Below are positions 25,422-34,535 of a stretch of DNA of 64,000 nucleotides, piece by piece; position 1 is the stretch's first letter; the number at the start of each line of letters is the position of its first letter. The notes below the pieces were generated by a model that saw only the letters and a program-made list of their open reading frames with translations, made no database searches and was not told the origin of the DNA. The stretch covers positions 55,259-119,258 of the forward strand of contig NZ_WUQJ01000036.1 of assembly GCF_011074955.1 (NCBI RefSeq), read 5' to 3'. This stretch comes from Marinobacter caseinilyticus (GTDB taxonomy: Bacteria; Pseudomonadota; Gammaproteobacteria; Pseudomonadales; Oleiphilaceae). A program made the translations under genes and the position numbers.

Positions 25422-27578
25422 ATGCGACTGTATATCGCTGAAAAACCCAGCCTCGGCCGCGCCATCGCCGCGGCGTTGCCGGGTCCGATCCAAAAGGGTC
25501 CCGGCTGGCTTCGCTGTGGCCCCGAACACGACGCCGTAATTGTAAGCTGGTGCATCGGCCACCTGCTGGAGCCCGCGGAACCCGGACACTATGATCCCCG
25601 CTGGCAAAGCTGGCGCCTGAACGATCTGCCGGTGTTTCCCGAGCACTGGAGGCTGATGCCCCGGGAAAGTGCTCGCAAGCAACTGGACGTATTGGGCGCC
25701 CTGATCCGCAAAGCGGAGGTCATCGTGCACGCTGGCGACCCCGACCGTGAGGGCCAGTTGCTGGTGGATGAAGTGATCCGTTACTTCGGGGCCCAGTGCC
25801 CGGTCGAGCGCATTCTGATCAACGACCTGACCCCGGCCGCCGTCACCCGCGCCGTCAACACCCCGCAGGACAACCGTCAATTCAGGCGTCTGTCACACTC
25901 GGCACTGGCCCGCCAGAGAGCCGACTGGCTGTTTGGCATCAACCTCACACGGTTGTATACCCTGACTTACCGTCAGCAAGGCGAACAAGGTGTCTATTCG
26001 GTGGGGCGTGTCCAGACACCGGTGCTCGGCCTGGTGGTGACGCGGGACAACACCATCCGTGATTTTCAATCCACACCCTATTTCCGCATTACGGCTGAAT
26101 GCCGCGATGCCGAGACGGAGCAGACCCCGGCGTTTCAAGCCCTCTGGCAGCCCGATGAACGACACCGCGACCACCTTGACGAAGAAGACCGCCTACTGAA
26201 CCGCGACCTGGCGGAACAGATCGTTACCGACATCCAGGGTCGGCCGGGGTCAATAACAGAAAGTCAGTTTCGCGACCGTAACGAAACACCACCCTTGCCG
26301 TTTTCACTGTCGTCCCTGCAAATAGAGGCTGGCCGACTGTTCCAGATGGGAGCAAAAGAGGTGCTCGATACGGCGCAAAACCTGTACGAGCGCCATCAGC
26401 TCATTACCTACCCCCGGTCCGATTGTCGCTACCTGCCCGGGGGTCACTTCGAGCAACGCCAAGCCGTCACCCGGGCCATCAGCCAGGTTAACCCCGGGCT
26501 TGCGACTTTTGTTGAGCAGGCCGACCTGTCACTGCGCTCACAGGCCTGGAACGACACAAAAGTCGACGCCCACCACGCCATCATTCCAACGGCTCGCACG
26601 CGGCCGTCGGGCAGCCTGAGTCAGCGGGAAGCCAAAATCTATGAGCTGATCAGTCGCCACTACCTGATGCAATTCAGCGCCGCAGCCGTGCACCGTGAAG
26701 GCAAGCTGACCCTCACCATCGGTGAGCACCGATTTCGGGCCTCGGAGACTGCGGTGTTTAAAGCGGGCTGGAAGGCGCTGGAGCTGCGCCGGCGGGAAGC
26801 GTCACGTGAGGCCGGCAAAGCTCCCCTGCCCCGGTTGGCAAAGGGCGACCCGGTCCTATGTGACAGCGCGAGCGTTAAGGAACAACGGAGTCAGCCACCG
26901 AAGCACTTCACCGACGCCACCTTGTTGTCGGCAATGACCAACATTGCGCGGTTTGTCAGTGACGCTGCCCTGCGTCAAACCCTGCGTGATACCGATGGCC
27001 TAGGCACCGAGGCGACCCGAGCCAGCATTATCGAAACACTGTTCAAGCGGGATTATCTTTATCGGGACAGTCGCTTTATCAAAGCCACCGACAAGGGCCT
27101 GGCATTGATAGAGGCGTTACCGCCGTCGGTCAGCCAGCCCGATATGACGGCCATTTGGGAGTCGACGCTGGAGGGCATTCGCCAGGGCGCCGGCGATCCA
27201 AGAGCGTTCATCTCCCAGATAAAATCCCAGATTACCGCTTTTCTCGGCGAGTCGCGGGTAAAGCCGGCCCCCGAAGTCACAACCGACGCCAACGTCCATT
27301 GCCCGAAATGCCGCACACCGATGCGTCAGCGCGAGGGCAAATACGGCACCTTCTGGGCCTGCACCCGCTATCCGGACTGCAACGGCACGCGACCTCTGGA
27401 AGACAGCACCCCGAGCGACGGCACAGACCAGAAGCCAGTCCCCTGCCCCCACTGCTTTTCGCCACTGGTAAGACGGCAAAGTAAAAAAGCCTGGTTCTGG
27501 GGCTGCAGTAATTACCCTGCCTGCCGACAAACAGTGAGTGACTTGAACGGAAAGCCCAGGCAACCTCAAAAAAAATGA
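25422..27578 (+). CDS. topB: DNA topoisomerase III
   Basis: A 718-residue type IA topoisomerase. The N-terminal Toprim domain reads MRLYIAEKPSLGRAIAAAL and later HAGDPDREGQLLVDEV (DxDxE-type acidic motif). The catalytic tyrosine is in QLITYPRSDCRYL. Two zinc-ribbon repeats are at the C-terminus: CPKCRTPM...CTRYPDC and CPHCFSPL...CSNYPAC. Decatenating topoisomerase III acts in replication and recombination. The zinc-binding tail is more like topoisomerase IA and is found in marine and pseudomonad-type TopB proteins. It is a monocistronic gene, divergent from bolA. Confidence 0.94.
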   Translation: MRLYIAEKPSLGRAIAAALPGPIQKGPGWLRCGPEHDAVIVSWCIGHLLEPAEPGHYDPRWQSWRLNDLPVFPEHWRLMPRESARKQLDVLGALIRKAEVIVHAGDPDREGQLLVDEVIRYFGAQCPVERILINDLTPAAVTRAVNTPQDNRQFRRLSHSALARQRADWLFGINLTRLYTLTYRQQGEQGVYSVGRVQTPVLGLVVTRDNTIRDFQSTPYFRITAECRDAETEQTPAFQALWQPDERHRDHLDEEDRLLNRDLAEQIVTDIQGRPGSITESQFRDRNETPPLPFSLSSLQIEAGRLFQMGAKEVLDTAQNLYERHQLITYPRSDCRYLPGGHFEQRQAVTRAISQVNPGLATFVEQADLSLRSQAWNDTKVDAHHAIIPTARTRPSGSLSQREAKIYELISRHYLMQFSAAAVHREGKLTLTIGEHRFRASETAVFKAGWKALELRRREASREAGKAPLPRLAKGDPVLCDSASVKEQRSQPPKHFTDATLLSAMTNIARFVSDAALRQTLRDTDGLGTEATRASIIETLFKRDYLYRDSRFIKATDKGLALIEALPPSVSQPDMTAIWESTLEGIRQGAGDPRAFISQIKSQITAFLGESRVKPAPEVTTDANVHCPKCRTPMRQREGKYGTFWACTRYPDCNGTRPLEDSTPSDGTDQKPVPCPHCFSPLVRRQSKKAWFWGCSNYPACRQTVSDLNGKPRQPQKK

Positions 27579-27747
27579 AAAACACCGGATAGCGGTGACT
27601 TAGAGTGTCTTCCCGGTTACGCAACTCTACACAATGACACTGACCAAAGCTTACGGATTTGTCACAATGTCGTGCAATTTGGTCATCGCCCCGAAATTAC
27701 TGTGGCAATTGAGATGTTCACACGTGGACGGTTTCAGGAGAGACATC

Positions 27748-28470
27748 ATGAGAATAGCGTTGCTGGAAGACGAGCTTGAGCAGGCGCGCCATATTGAATT
27801 GGTACTCACCGAGCCAGGCTACCAATGTGACAGCTTTCAAACCGGCCAAACCTTTCTGAGCGCGGTACAACACCGGAGCTACGACCTGCTGATCCTGGAC
27901 TGGCAGATCCCGGACATGACAGGCATCGAAGTGCTGAAAAATGTCCGGGCGCAGCTGAACTGGCCCATCCCCGTGGTGTTTCTGACCCAGCGTGACAGCG
28001 AACAGGATATTGTACAGGCCCTGGATGCCGGCGCCGATGACTACCTGGCCAAACCCGCAAGACCCGCTGAATTGTTGGCCCGAATCAATGCCCTTGCCCG
28101 CCGTATCCACCCGGAAAGCGACAAGGCTCTGCTGGCTTTTGGTCCTTTTCAGATCGACACCCAACAGCGCATTATTCGCCTCCATGGTGAGATTTTGACG
28201 CTGACCGACAAAGACTTCGACCTGACGCTGTTCCTGTTTCAAAACCAGGGTCGGCTGTTAACTCGTGAAATGCTGCTGGAGCGAGTTTGGGGGGTCACAC
28301 GGGACATCAATACACGCACCGTGGACACCCATATGAGCAGGCTTCGGCGTCGGCTCGGGCTAAACCCTGAAAACGGCTTCCGCATCAAAACCATCTACCA
28401 GCGCGGCTATCGCCTGGAAGCAATGACCACGGCCACGCCGACGGACACTGGCTTGGCAGAGGCAAAGTAA
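27748..28470 (+). CDS. OmpR/PhoB-type response regulator
   Basis: A 240-residue regulator; the ATG at 27748 has AGGAG upstream, and the frame's earlier codons are ignored. The receiver has acidic pocket ED (residues 8-9), phosphorylation site Asp51 (LLILDWQIPD), T80 and K102 (LAKPARP). The C-terminal winged helix (LTDKDFDLTLFLFQNQGRLLTREMLLERVWG, then RTVDTHMSRLRRRLG) is the OmpR type. It lies 4 bases before a FecR/LysM gene and in the same operon as a CHASE2 histidine kinase, probably its cognate kinase. Confidence 0.92.
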   Translation: MRIALLEDELEQARHIELVLTEPGYQCDSFQTGQTFLSAVQHRSYDLLILDWQIPDMTGIEVLKNVRAQLNWPIPVVFLTQRDSEQDIVQALDAGADDYLAKPARPAELLARINALARRIHPESDKALLAFGPFQIDTQQRIIRLHGEILTLTDKDFDLTLFLFQNQGRLLTREMLLERVWGVTRDINTRTVDTHMSRLRRRLGLNPENGFRIKTIYQRGYRLEAMTTATPTDTGLAEAK

Positions 28471-28474
28471 TGTA

Positions 28475-30148
28475 ATGGCTGTTACTGCAAGCACACAACC
28501 GATCACGACAAAGCCCGCTGGGTATTTGAGGCTGGCACTGCTGCTGGCACTACCGATACTGTCTCTGGCGCTAACGCCCACCGCATCGGCAGAGCTACCT
28601 ATTGCCAATGGGTCCCAGGGTCTGACCACCGTGTCTGTCCGTGATGAGCTACCGGATTGGCACTACAAGCTGAGACCCGGTGAAACCTTTCAGGAAGCCG
28701 CCAAAGACCTGTTGACGTCCGGTCACACCAGCTTGCAACTGGCGGCGTACAATAAGATCAGCAATATTACGCACGTTAAGGCCGGAGACGCGCTTCGAAT
28801 CCCCCTCGGTTGGCTGAAGCGGCAACCCGAGCCTGCCACCGTTGTGGCCATTACCGGCCAGGGCCAGGTACGACTGGCAAATAGCGGTTATCGCGAACCT
28901 ATCCGTGCGCAAATGCGCCTCAGGGTGGGCGATGAAGTCACCACTCAGGCGGGTTCAGTGACGGTCATGCTGGCCGACGGCTCCATCATTCGGATCAATC
29001 AAAACTCCCGACTCGTCTTTAACAGGCTCACTCAATTCGGCCGCACGGGCATGGTGGACACTCGCCTCCGGCTTGAGCGAGGCGAGCTGAGTACCGACGT
29101 TAAGCCCCTGATCGAAAAGGGTTCCCGGTTTGAAATTGAAACGTCGTCTGCTGTTGCCGCCGTTCGGGGAACGAGTTTTTCGCTTCAAACCGAACCGGGC
29201 ATGACCCGGCTTCAGGTAAGAGAAGGCGCCGTCGCGTTCGGGACACGAGGTAAGACACAGATAATTCCTGCAGGTTACAGCGCCAGCGTCGGTGAGTCGG
29301 GACGAACCAACGTCGACATTCGACGCCTTCTCCCCACACCCAATGCCGGAAAACTGCCGGCTAACATTCAGAAACTGCCGATAGACGTTAACTGGGCCGT
29401 CAACGGCGCAACCCGGCACCAACTGGAGATTTTTGACGCCGAAACCGGGCATCAAGTCGCTCGGTCACAAACCTCCGATCGCAAATTTTCCCTGAACTAT
29501 CTCGATAACGGTCGTTACGAGGTACAAGTCGCTTCCCTGAGCAACGGCGGCATTGCCGGCATGCCAAACACTCAGTTTATCGATGTCGACTTACAGGCCC
29601 GTGCCGCGCGACCGCTCCTACCGATTATCGACGCTCTGGTGGACGATGATCTGCCAGAATTCAAATGGGAATACCGTGGCGAGAACGAGGTTGGCCGGGT
29701 AGAAATTGCAGAATCCGAAAATTTTGGCGACCTCATTGCCACCAGCGAATGGGCACCGGATAACACGGCATTGCCTTCACGCCCCCTCAGCCCGGGCAAG
29801 TACTATTGGCGCGTGGTTACTGAAGCGGGTGGCAACTCGGTCGCAACCAGCGACACCCAGGCCTTTATGGTCAATGGCACCTTACCGCCGGTGAAGATTA
29901 TCAACATCAATTACATCGACAGCCAGGTCCGGGTTTTCTGGCAGAGCGTCGCCACCGCAAACGATTACCTGCTGCAATTGTCTGAGGATCCGAACTTCGA
30001 GAACATTGTCAAAGAGGCAACAGTCGCCGATACTACGGCGGCCTTGCGTCTGATTCCCGGAAGACGGTACTTTGTGCGGCTGAAAGTGCTTTCTGACAGC
30101 CCACTGGCCAGCCGGTGGGGGCCGGGCAGGGAGTTGTTTATTGAGTAA
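28475..30148 (+). CDS. Periplasmic LysM-FecR protein of a two-component operon
   Basis: A 557-residue exported protein: signal peptide to about residue 39 (TASA-E), a LysM-like segment near residues 62-112 (YKLRPGETFQEAAKDLL ... VKAGDALRIPLGW), a FecR domain near 140-235 (LADGSIIRINQNSRLVF ... SAVAAVRGTSFSL), then FN3-like repeats (two FN3-type segments, e.g. PEFKWEYRGENEVGRVEIAESENF). It sits between its response regulator and histidine kinase genes. The FecR and LysM domains suggest that it senses or attaches to peptidoglycan and may pass a signal to the CHASE2 kinase. This is an inference from domain content. Confidence 0.85.
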   Translation: MAVTASTQPITTKPAGYLRLALLLALPILSLALTPTASAELPIANGSQGLTTVSVRDELPDWHYKLRPGETFQEAAKDLLTSGHTSLQLAAYNKISNITHVKAGDALRIPLGWLKRQPEPATVVAITGQGQVRLANSGYREPIRAQMRLRVGDEVTTQAGSVTVMLADGSIIRINQNSRLVFNRLTQFGRTGMVDTRLRLERGELSTDVKPLIEKGSRFEIETSSAVAAVRGTSFSLQTEPGMTRLQVREGAVAFGTRGKTQIIPAGYSASVGESGRTNVDIRRLLPTPNAGKLPANIQKLPIDVNWAVNGATRHQLEIFDAETGHQVARSQTSDRKFSLNYLDNGRYEVQVASLSNGGIAGMPNTQFIDVDLQARAARPLLPIIDALVDDDLPEFKWEYRGENEVGRVEIAESENFGDLIATSEWAPDNTALPSRPLSPGKYYWRVVTEAGGNSVATSDTQAFMVNGTLPPVKIININYIDSQVRVFWQSVATANDYLLQLSEDPNFENIVKEATVADTTAALRLIPGRRYFVRLKVLSDSPLASRWGPGRELFIE

Positions 30149-30180
30149 TCACCAGAATCCATAAAAACAAAGCAGGGCTC

Positions 30181-32763
30181 ATGAAGCGGGATTGGCGTTC
30201 GACAATAAGCATATCCTGGACACTCGCCCTCCCTCTGTTTGCAGTGTTCCTGCTTCTGCAACAAACGTCTGTGCCGCAGCGCCTGGACTACTGGCTTTAC
30301 GACAGCCTGATCACCGCTTATCCCGCCCCCGTTGACGACCGGGTCGTCCTGGTGGCCGTCGACGAACAGAGCCTTGATCAACTTGGGCGCTGGCCCTGGC
30401 CTCGATCTACCCATGCCGAACTGATTCAGAAATTGCACGCGGCGGGTGCAAGGACCATCGTATTCGACATACTGTTTCCCGAACCCTCCCCCGACGATCT
30501 GGCACTGGCGGCTGCCATGCGAGCCCACGGCGGCGTTGTCCTCCCCTTGCATCTGGCCTCCTTGAGCAACAACAGATTGATCAGCGAACAGCCGCCCACC
30601 CCCACCCTGCGGCAAGCCGCAGCAGCGCTGGGCCATGCGCATGTGGAGCTGGATGCCGATGGCCTTGCACGCGGCCTGTACCAGTTCAATGGCTTGGGCA
30701 CAACATTGTGGCCAAGCCTGGGCTACGCCGCGGCACACCTGTCTGAAGGCCCTCGGCCCAGCACCGCAGACAGCCCCACCGACGCATCACCCTATGTCAA
30801 TGTCCGCCAGGACTATGTCGCCGTGCCGCTGGCCGGACGCTCGGGCACAATCACGACCTACTCGTTCAGCGACGTACTTGCATCGCCTCCGGCGCCCCTC
30901 CGGTTCCAAGGTAAAACTGTTTTTGTCGGCGCCACTGCGTCAGGCTTTGGCGACATACTGCCCACGCCCTTCTCCGCGCTAACCAATCCCGTGTCTGGCG
31001 TCGAATTCCACGCCAACAGCTACTCCGCCCTGCTCAATGACCGGCTGATCCGAACAGAGGACGGCCCGATCACCTTGCTGCTGCCACTGGCAGCGCTCGT
31101 CATTCTCATACTGCTACTACCGAAGCTACGCCCGGCACGAACGCCGGCGCTATGCGCAGCGGTACTGGGTGGGCTGTTGCTTATTTTCGTCGCGTGTCTT
31201 TTTGGTGCAGGCCTTTGGGTTCCTATCTCCAGTGCCATGCTGGTGCCCGTGATTGCCTTCCCGTTGTGGAGCGCCCGCCGACTCGCGCTGACCAATCGCT
31301 TCCTGAACCGGCAACTCGATGAGCTCGGTCGTCGCCACCAACTTCAGGTATCTCAACCGTCAGAGCGTCACCCGCTGCAGATACTGGAACACCTGACCAT
31401 GCTGCTTGAGGCAGAAGGCTGGTGGCTGTCAAAAGGCGACGACATTATGGCCCACCACAAATTGACCAGCGCAGATCGGCCAGATCTCTCTAACGAAAGC
31501 CACTGGGTGCATCAGGATCAACAAAGCTGGGTTTCGTTCAGGCGTGGCAACCATACGTATGAGCTTGGGCTTACCTTGCCCACCAATATGACGCTGGAAG
31601 CCAACCGACGCTATCTCCAGAGGTTGTCCTTGAGCTCTTCCGACGAAAACCTGCCGGTGAACCGGTACCGCGAAAACATCTCTGCCCGAATTGAGAAGGT
31701 ACGAATTGCCACCGAACGCCTGAACGGCATGCAGGAGTTCATCGGCCGAAGTTTTGAAACCATGCCGGATGGCATCATTGTCACCGACTCCCTCGGCGTC
31801 ATTCAGTTCATTAACGGTCACATCGAGGAGTGGTTCAACGAACCGAGGCCCAGCCTGATTGGCATGCCCATCATTCGCTTGTTGCACGGTCATGACCCTC
31901 GTGAGTCCCCGCCATGGCCCGAGACCATTGCCGAGACCCTGACACTGCAGCAGAGCCGAACGGTGGATCTGGAAGTGCGTGGTATGGATTTCCTGATCCA
32001 TTTTGCGCCCTTTACGCTGCCGGACAATGATCAAAGCGGGTTGATTGCGAACATCTCCAACATTTCGGAGTTGAGAGAACAGCAGCGACAGCACCGAGAG
32101 GCGATTGACTTCATCTCTCATGACGTCCGCTCCCCCCTGGTGTCACAACTTGCACTCATCGAGCAGTTGAAACGACGGCCAGGGGAGATACACCCCGATC
32201 AGCTAGACCAACTCGGGCGACTGGCTCGCAGAAGCTATCAATTGGCGGAAGAGTTTGTACAGTTGGCACGAGCAGAACAGCTGACAGAAACCCGCTTTTA
32301 CGAATGCGAGTTTCTGGCCATCGTCGAAAATGCACGTGACAGTGTCAGCGAGCAAGCCGCAGAGAAAGGCATACGACTGCACTTGCTGGGCAACCAGGAC
32401 CTTTGGTTAAACGGTAACGCAGAACTTCTGGAAAGGGCCGTCATTAATTTGCTGACCAACGCCGTGCAGTACAGCCCCACCGGATCAACGATCACCCTGC
32501 AAGTGTTCCAGGCTGGACATCAAGCCTGCCTTACCGTCAGCGATGAAGGTTCCGGCATCGCCCAAGCTGAGATCCCTTTCCTTTTTGATCGTTTTCGACG
32601 TCAGAAAAGCAGCGAACTCTCAGGCAATCACGGCACAGGCCTGGGGTTGTCGTTCGTAAACGTTGTGGTGGAAAAACACCGGGGGGAAATCCGCGTGGTC
32701 TCAAGGGAAGGCGTGGGGTCGGCGTTTACTCTGAGGCTTCCCATTGCCCACCTGATGGAGTGA
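30181..32763 (+). CDS. CHASE2 domain sensor histidine kinase
   Basis: An 860-residue inner-membrane kinase. An N-terminal helix precedes a periplasmic CHASE2 domain (DDRVVLVAVDEQSLDQLGRWPWPRSTHAELI), then three membrane helices near residues 295-365 (LLLPLAALVILILLLP; ALCAAVLGGLLLIFVACLFGAG; LVPVIAFPLW), a PAS-like domain (MPDGIIVTDSLGVIQFINGHIEEWF), HisKA with His647 in DFISHDVRSPLV, and HATPase motifs N (LLTNAVQYSP), G1 (VSDEGSGI) and G2 (GTGLGLSF). It ends the RR-FecR-HK operon. It should phosphorylate the regulator; the stimulus is unknown. Confidence 0.92.
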   Translation: MKRDWRSTISISWTLALPLFAVFLLLQQTSVPQRLDYWLYDSLITAYPAPVDDRVVLVAVDEQSLDQLGRWPWPRSTHAELIQKLHAAGARTIVFDILFPEPSPDDLALAAAMRAHGGVVLPLHLASLSNNRLISEQPPTPTLRQAAAALGHAHVELDADGLARGLYQFNGLGTTLWPSLGYAAAHLSEGPRPSTADSPTDASPYVNVRQDYVAVPLAGRSGTITTYSFSDVLASPPAPLRFQGKTVFVGATASGFGDILPTPFSALTNPVSGVEFHANSYSALLNDRLIRTEDGPITLLLPLAALVILILLLPKLRPARTPALCAAVLGGLLLIFVACLFGAGLWVPISSAMLVPVIAFPLWSARRLALTNRFLNRQLDELGRRHQLQVSQPSERHPLQILEHLTMLLEAEGWWLSKGDDIMAHHKLTSADRPDLSNESHWVHQDQQSWVSFRRGNHTYELGLTLPTNMTLEANRRYLQRLSLSSSDENLPVNRYRENISARIEKVRIATERLNGMQEFIGRSFETMPDGIIVTDSLGVIQFINGHIEEWFNEPRPSLIGMPIIRLLHGHDPRESPPWPETIAETLTLQQSRTVDLEVRGMDFLIHFAPFTLPDNDQSGLIANISNISELREQQRQHREAIDFISHDVRSPLVSQLALIEQLKRRPGEIHPDQLDQLGRLARRSYQLAEEFVQLARAEQLTETRFYECEFLAIVENARDSVSEQAAEKGIRLHLLGNQDLWLNGNAELLERAVINLLTNAVQYSPTGSTITLQVFQAGHQACLTVSDEGSGIAQAEIPFLFDRFRRQKSSELSGNHGTGLGLSFVNVVVEKHRGEIRVVSREGVGSAFTLRLPIAHLME

Positions 32764-32862
32764 TTAAAGCACTTTCGTTGAGGCGGAGCGACTGAAGTGC
32801 CGTCATCGGGGTTTCGTTAACAAGGCCGGGAAAGCAGACTCCGGCCCCAAGCACCTGGTTCG

Positions 32863-33279
32863 TTAAATTGTCTTGCTGACCACTTGAGAGGGCTCACTGA
32901 CCAAGCCGTTAGTGTCGACCACCTGAATTGCAAAATACCACTCGCCCGCACTCAGGTTTGTGACGGTGTAAGCCATGGTGCTGGCCCGATTGATCTCAAC
33001 TCGGCGAGCCAAATCCCCGGAGTCCTGCCCGTAAAGAATGACATAACCCTGCAGTTCCCCCATGGCAAGCCCTTCGCCATTGGTCCGTGTTGCCGGAGCG
33101 TTCCAGCTTAGAGCTGCAAATTTATCATCACCAGGCGCCTGCCCTGCGACCGCGCCAGAACCCGTGTTGGGCGACCCAGCCGCGCTGTCGGACGAACTTC
33201 CACCACACCCTGACAACAAAGTGACTACGAAAATAGCGGCGATCCCTACCTTGAACGAATTAATGACGCTATTTAACAT
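32863..33279 (-). CDS. FN3-domain lipoprotein
   Basis: A 138-residue lipoprotein with lipobox LSGC (Cys25), a Ser/Gly-rich linker to about residue 50, and a single fibronectin type III domain (FAALSWNAPATRTNGEGL ... YTVTNLSAGEWYFAIQVVDTNGLVSEPSQVV). It is convergent with the histidine kinase and stands alone. Such small FN3 lipoproteins are common in marine carbohydrate-degrading bacteria. Role: surface binding, inferred only. Confidence 0.82.
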   Translation of the reverse strand: MLNSVINSFKVGIAAIFVVTLLSGCGGSSSDSAAGSPNTGSGAVAGQAPGDDKFAALSWNAPATRTNGEGLAMGELQGYVILYGQDSGDLARRVEINRASTMAYTVTNLSAGEWYFAIQVVDTNGLVSEPSQVVSKTI

Positions 33280-33898
33280 ATTTATGTACCAGTTTTCCGT
33301 CGATTTTGTGAAATTATATAAAATTCAGCCTGCATTATGTGTGGCACACGTCATTATTCAAGTTTCAAATTTGTCATTTTTTCGTCACTAAATGGTTAAT
33401 CCGGGCGGTTTTTTGAGCTCTAACAGAGAGTTAAATCGTTCGCAAAGCGACCAGCCTGTGTTTCCAACCGATTTGAAAATTTCAGCCAATAGACCCGCCG
33501 AAAAAATCGTGTTAGGGCCACAAGCAGCACACGGGATGCAAAAAACCAAAAACAGATCCTTAAAAACTCGCCCAATAAGAGGTAGTTATGTTTTTAGCAA
33601 CAGGGTTGCAGCGGCGATGAAAAATCGTAAAAAAAGTGGCACAAAAGAAGTTATTAAGAAGTAATTATTTCGACGCTTGATAAAAGAAAATTCGTCATGA
33701 CAAAATCTCGACAGCAAGACCCGCCAGAGGTAGGAACGGCTTCCGCCGCGAAGGGGTATCGCTGGAATTTCAGATCACAACGAGAATTTCAGAACAACGC
33801 CATGAGTCACCCATGGCGCCTAAGGGACATGCTCACGCCTGCCATACCTTGACCCGCGGCACACAGGTCTTTAGGAGGTGTCATGAGCATTAAACGGC
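33280..33898. other. Low-GC intergenic stretch without a convincing long gene
   Basis: About 620 bases between the FN3 lipoprotein and the barrel protein. The part from about 33260 to 33700 is visibly AT-rich compared with its neighbours. It contains an open frame (33392-33664, plus) with lysine/asparagine-rich composition and no recognisable motif; I do not believe it is a gene. The right part holds a REP-like motif, a short direct repeat of GAATTTCAGA (33765 and 33784), a CGCCATG...CATGGCG hairpin (33798-33818) and a short ORF with a strong ribosome binding site. Confidence 0.6.
33730..33753 (+). repeat. REP-like palindromic motif
   Basis: GTAGGAACGGCTTCCGCC followed by GCGAAG closely resembles the pseudomonad REP core GTAGGAGCGGCTTCAGCC-GCGA. 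The GCGGCTTC...GCCGC part can fold on itself. A second copy, in the opposite orientation and with a longer loop, is at 40851-40874. No transposase of the RAYT type is in the window. Confidence 0.5.
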
Positions 33899-33996
33899 TC
33901 AGAACCGGGCCGAAAGCCCAAGCCCGCCAGAAGCCGCCGCTACGTTCATGTTCCCGCCTGCAAAGTCCTCATAATCACTTGCATCACGGAAGTTGA
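33883..33996 (+). CDS. Possible 37-residue ORF with a strong ribosome binding site
   Basis: TTAGGAGGTGTC directly precedes an ATG (MSIKRLRTGPKAQ...), giving a near-perfect Shine-Dalgarno at five bases. The ORF runs into, and is convergent with, the 3' end of the barrel-protein gene, ending at 33996. The peptide is basic and has no recognised domain. It may be a remnant of a lost gene whose upstream signals survive. A 7-bp hairpin lies about 65 bases before it. Confidence 0.25.
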   Translation: MSIKRLRTGPKAQARQKPPLRSCSRLQSPHNHLHHGS

Positions 33997-34447
33997 TCCA
34001 GAACTCCAGGGAGATCGGGTTCCAGTTGTAACCAATGCCGCCGCCCAGCATCAAACCATTGAAGCCATACTCGTCGCTGAAGCCGTCGTACTGCAGAGTC
34101 TCATCGAAGAAACCCAGCGAACCGTATGCCTTGAAGCCCTGAGTGGCCAAGCCGGTGCCCGCAAGCAGGCTGCCTTCCACTGCCGTCAGATCGAGGTTGG
34201 AGTCTTCCTCATAGCTTTGGCTGGCGTAGGTTAGACGAAAGGCAATGTTGTCATTAACAGCCCCGGTTCCGAACAGAGCGAAGCCTGAGAAATCATCGTC
34301 TTCGGTGCCGAAATAGGTCTCAGTACGAGTGACCGTCGCAAAGGATGCGATACCCACTGAGAACCGCTTCTGTTCGTTCATTTCTTCAGAAATCGCAGGC
34401 ATTGAGCCAAGCGTCACCGCAGCAGCAAGAATTGCTGTTTTAAACAT
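33899..34447 (-). CDS. YfaZ-like outer-membrane beta-barrel protein
   Basis: A 182-residue protein from the ATG at 34447 (GAGG eight bases upstream; an ATG six bases earlier is too close). A signal peptide ends near SMPAISE. The mature part is alternating beta strands (FSVGIASFATVTRTETYFG, DNIAFRLTYASQSYEED, GFKAYGSLGFFDETLQYDGF, NPISLEFWINFRD) and the last residue is F (GLGLSARF), as expected for a barrel assembled by BamA. Small barrels of the YfaZ or OmpW-like type fit. Function unknown. Confidence 0.75.
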   Translation of the reverse strand: MFKTAILAAAVTLGSMPAISEEMNEQKRFSVGIASFATVTRTETYFGTEDDDFSGFALFGTGAVNDNIAFRLTYASQSYEEDSNLDLTAVEGSLLAGTGLATQGFKAYGSLGFFDETLQYDGFSDEYGFNGLMLGGGIGYNWNPISLEFWINFRDASDYEDFAGGNMNVAAASGGLGLSARF

Positions 34448-34535
34448 AAACATTTCCTCGTTTACACAGATTTACTGGCTAATTGATTTAATGGTTGGTA
34501 GTTCGAAGGTTCTTCAAACCCTCTTGATGGTTGCG

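Noticed and set aside
25259..25555. N-terminal extension of the BolA frame
   Set aside because: The frame stays open to 25555 but the added residues have no family match and run into topB on the other strand; the ATG at 25258 gives the usual BolA length.
33392..33664. 90-codon frame in the AT-rich patch
   Set aside because: No ribosome binding site of note, low-complexity Lys/Asn content and no known motif; the patch itself is reported instead.
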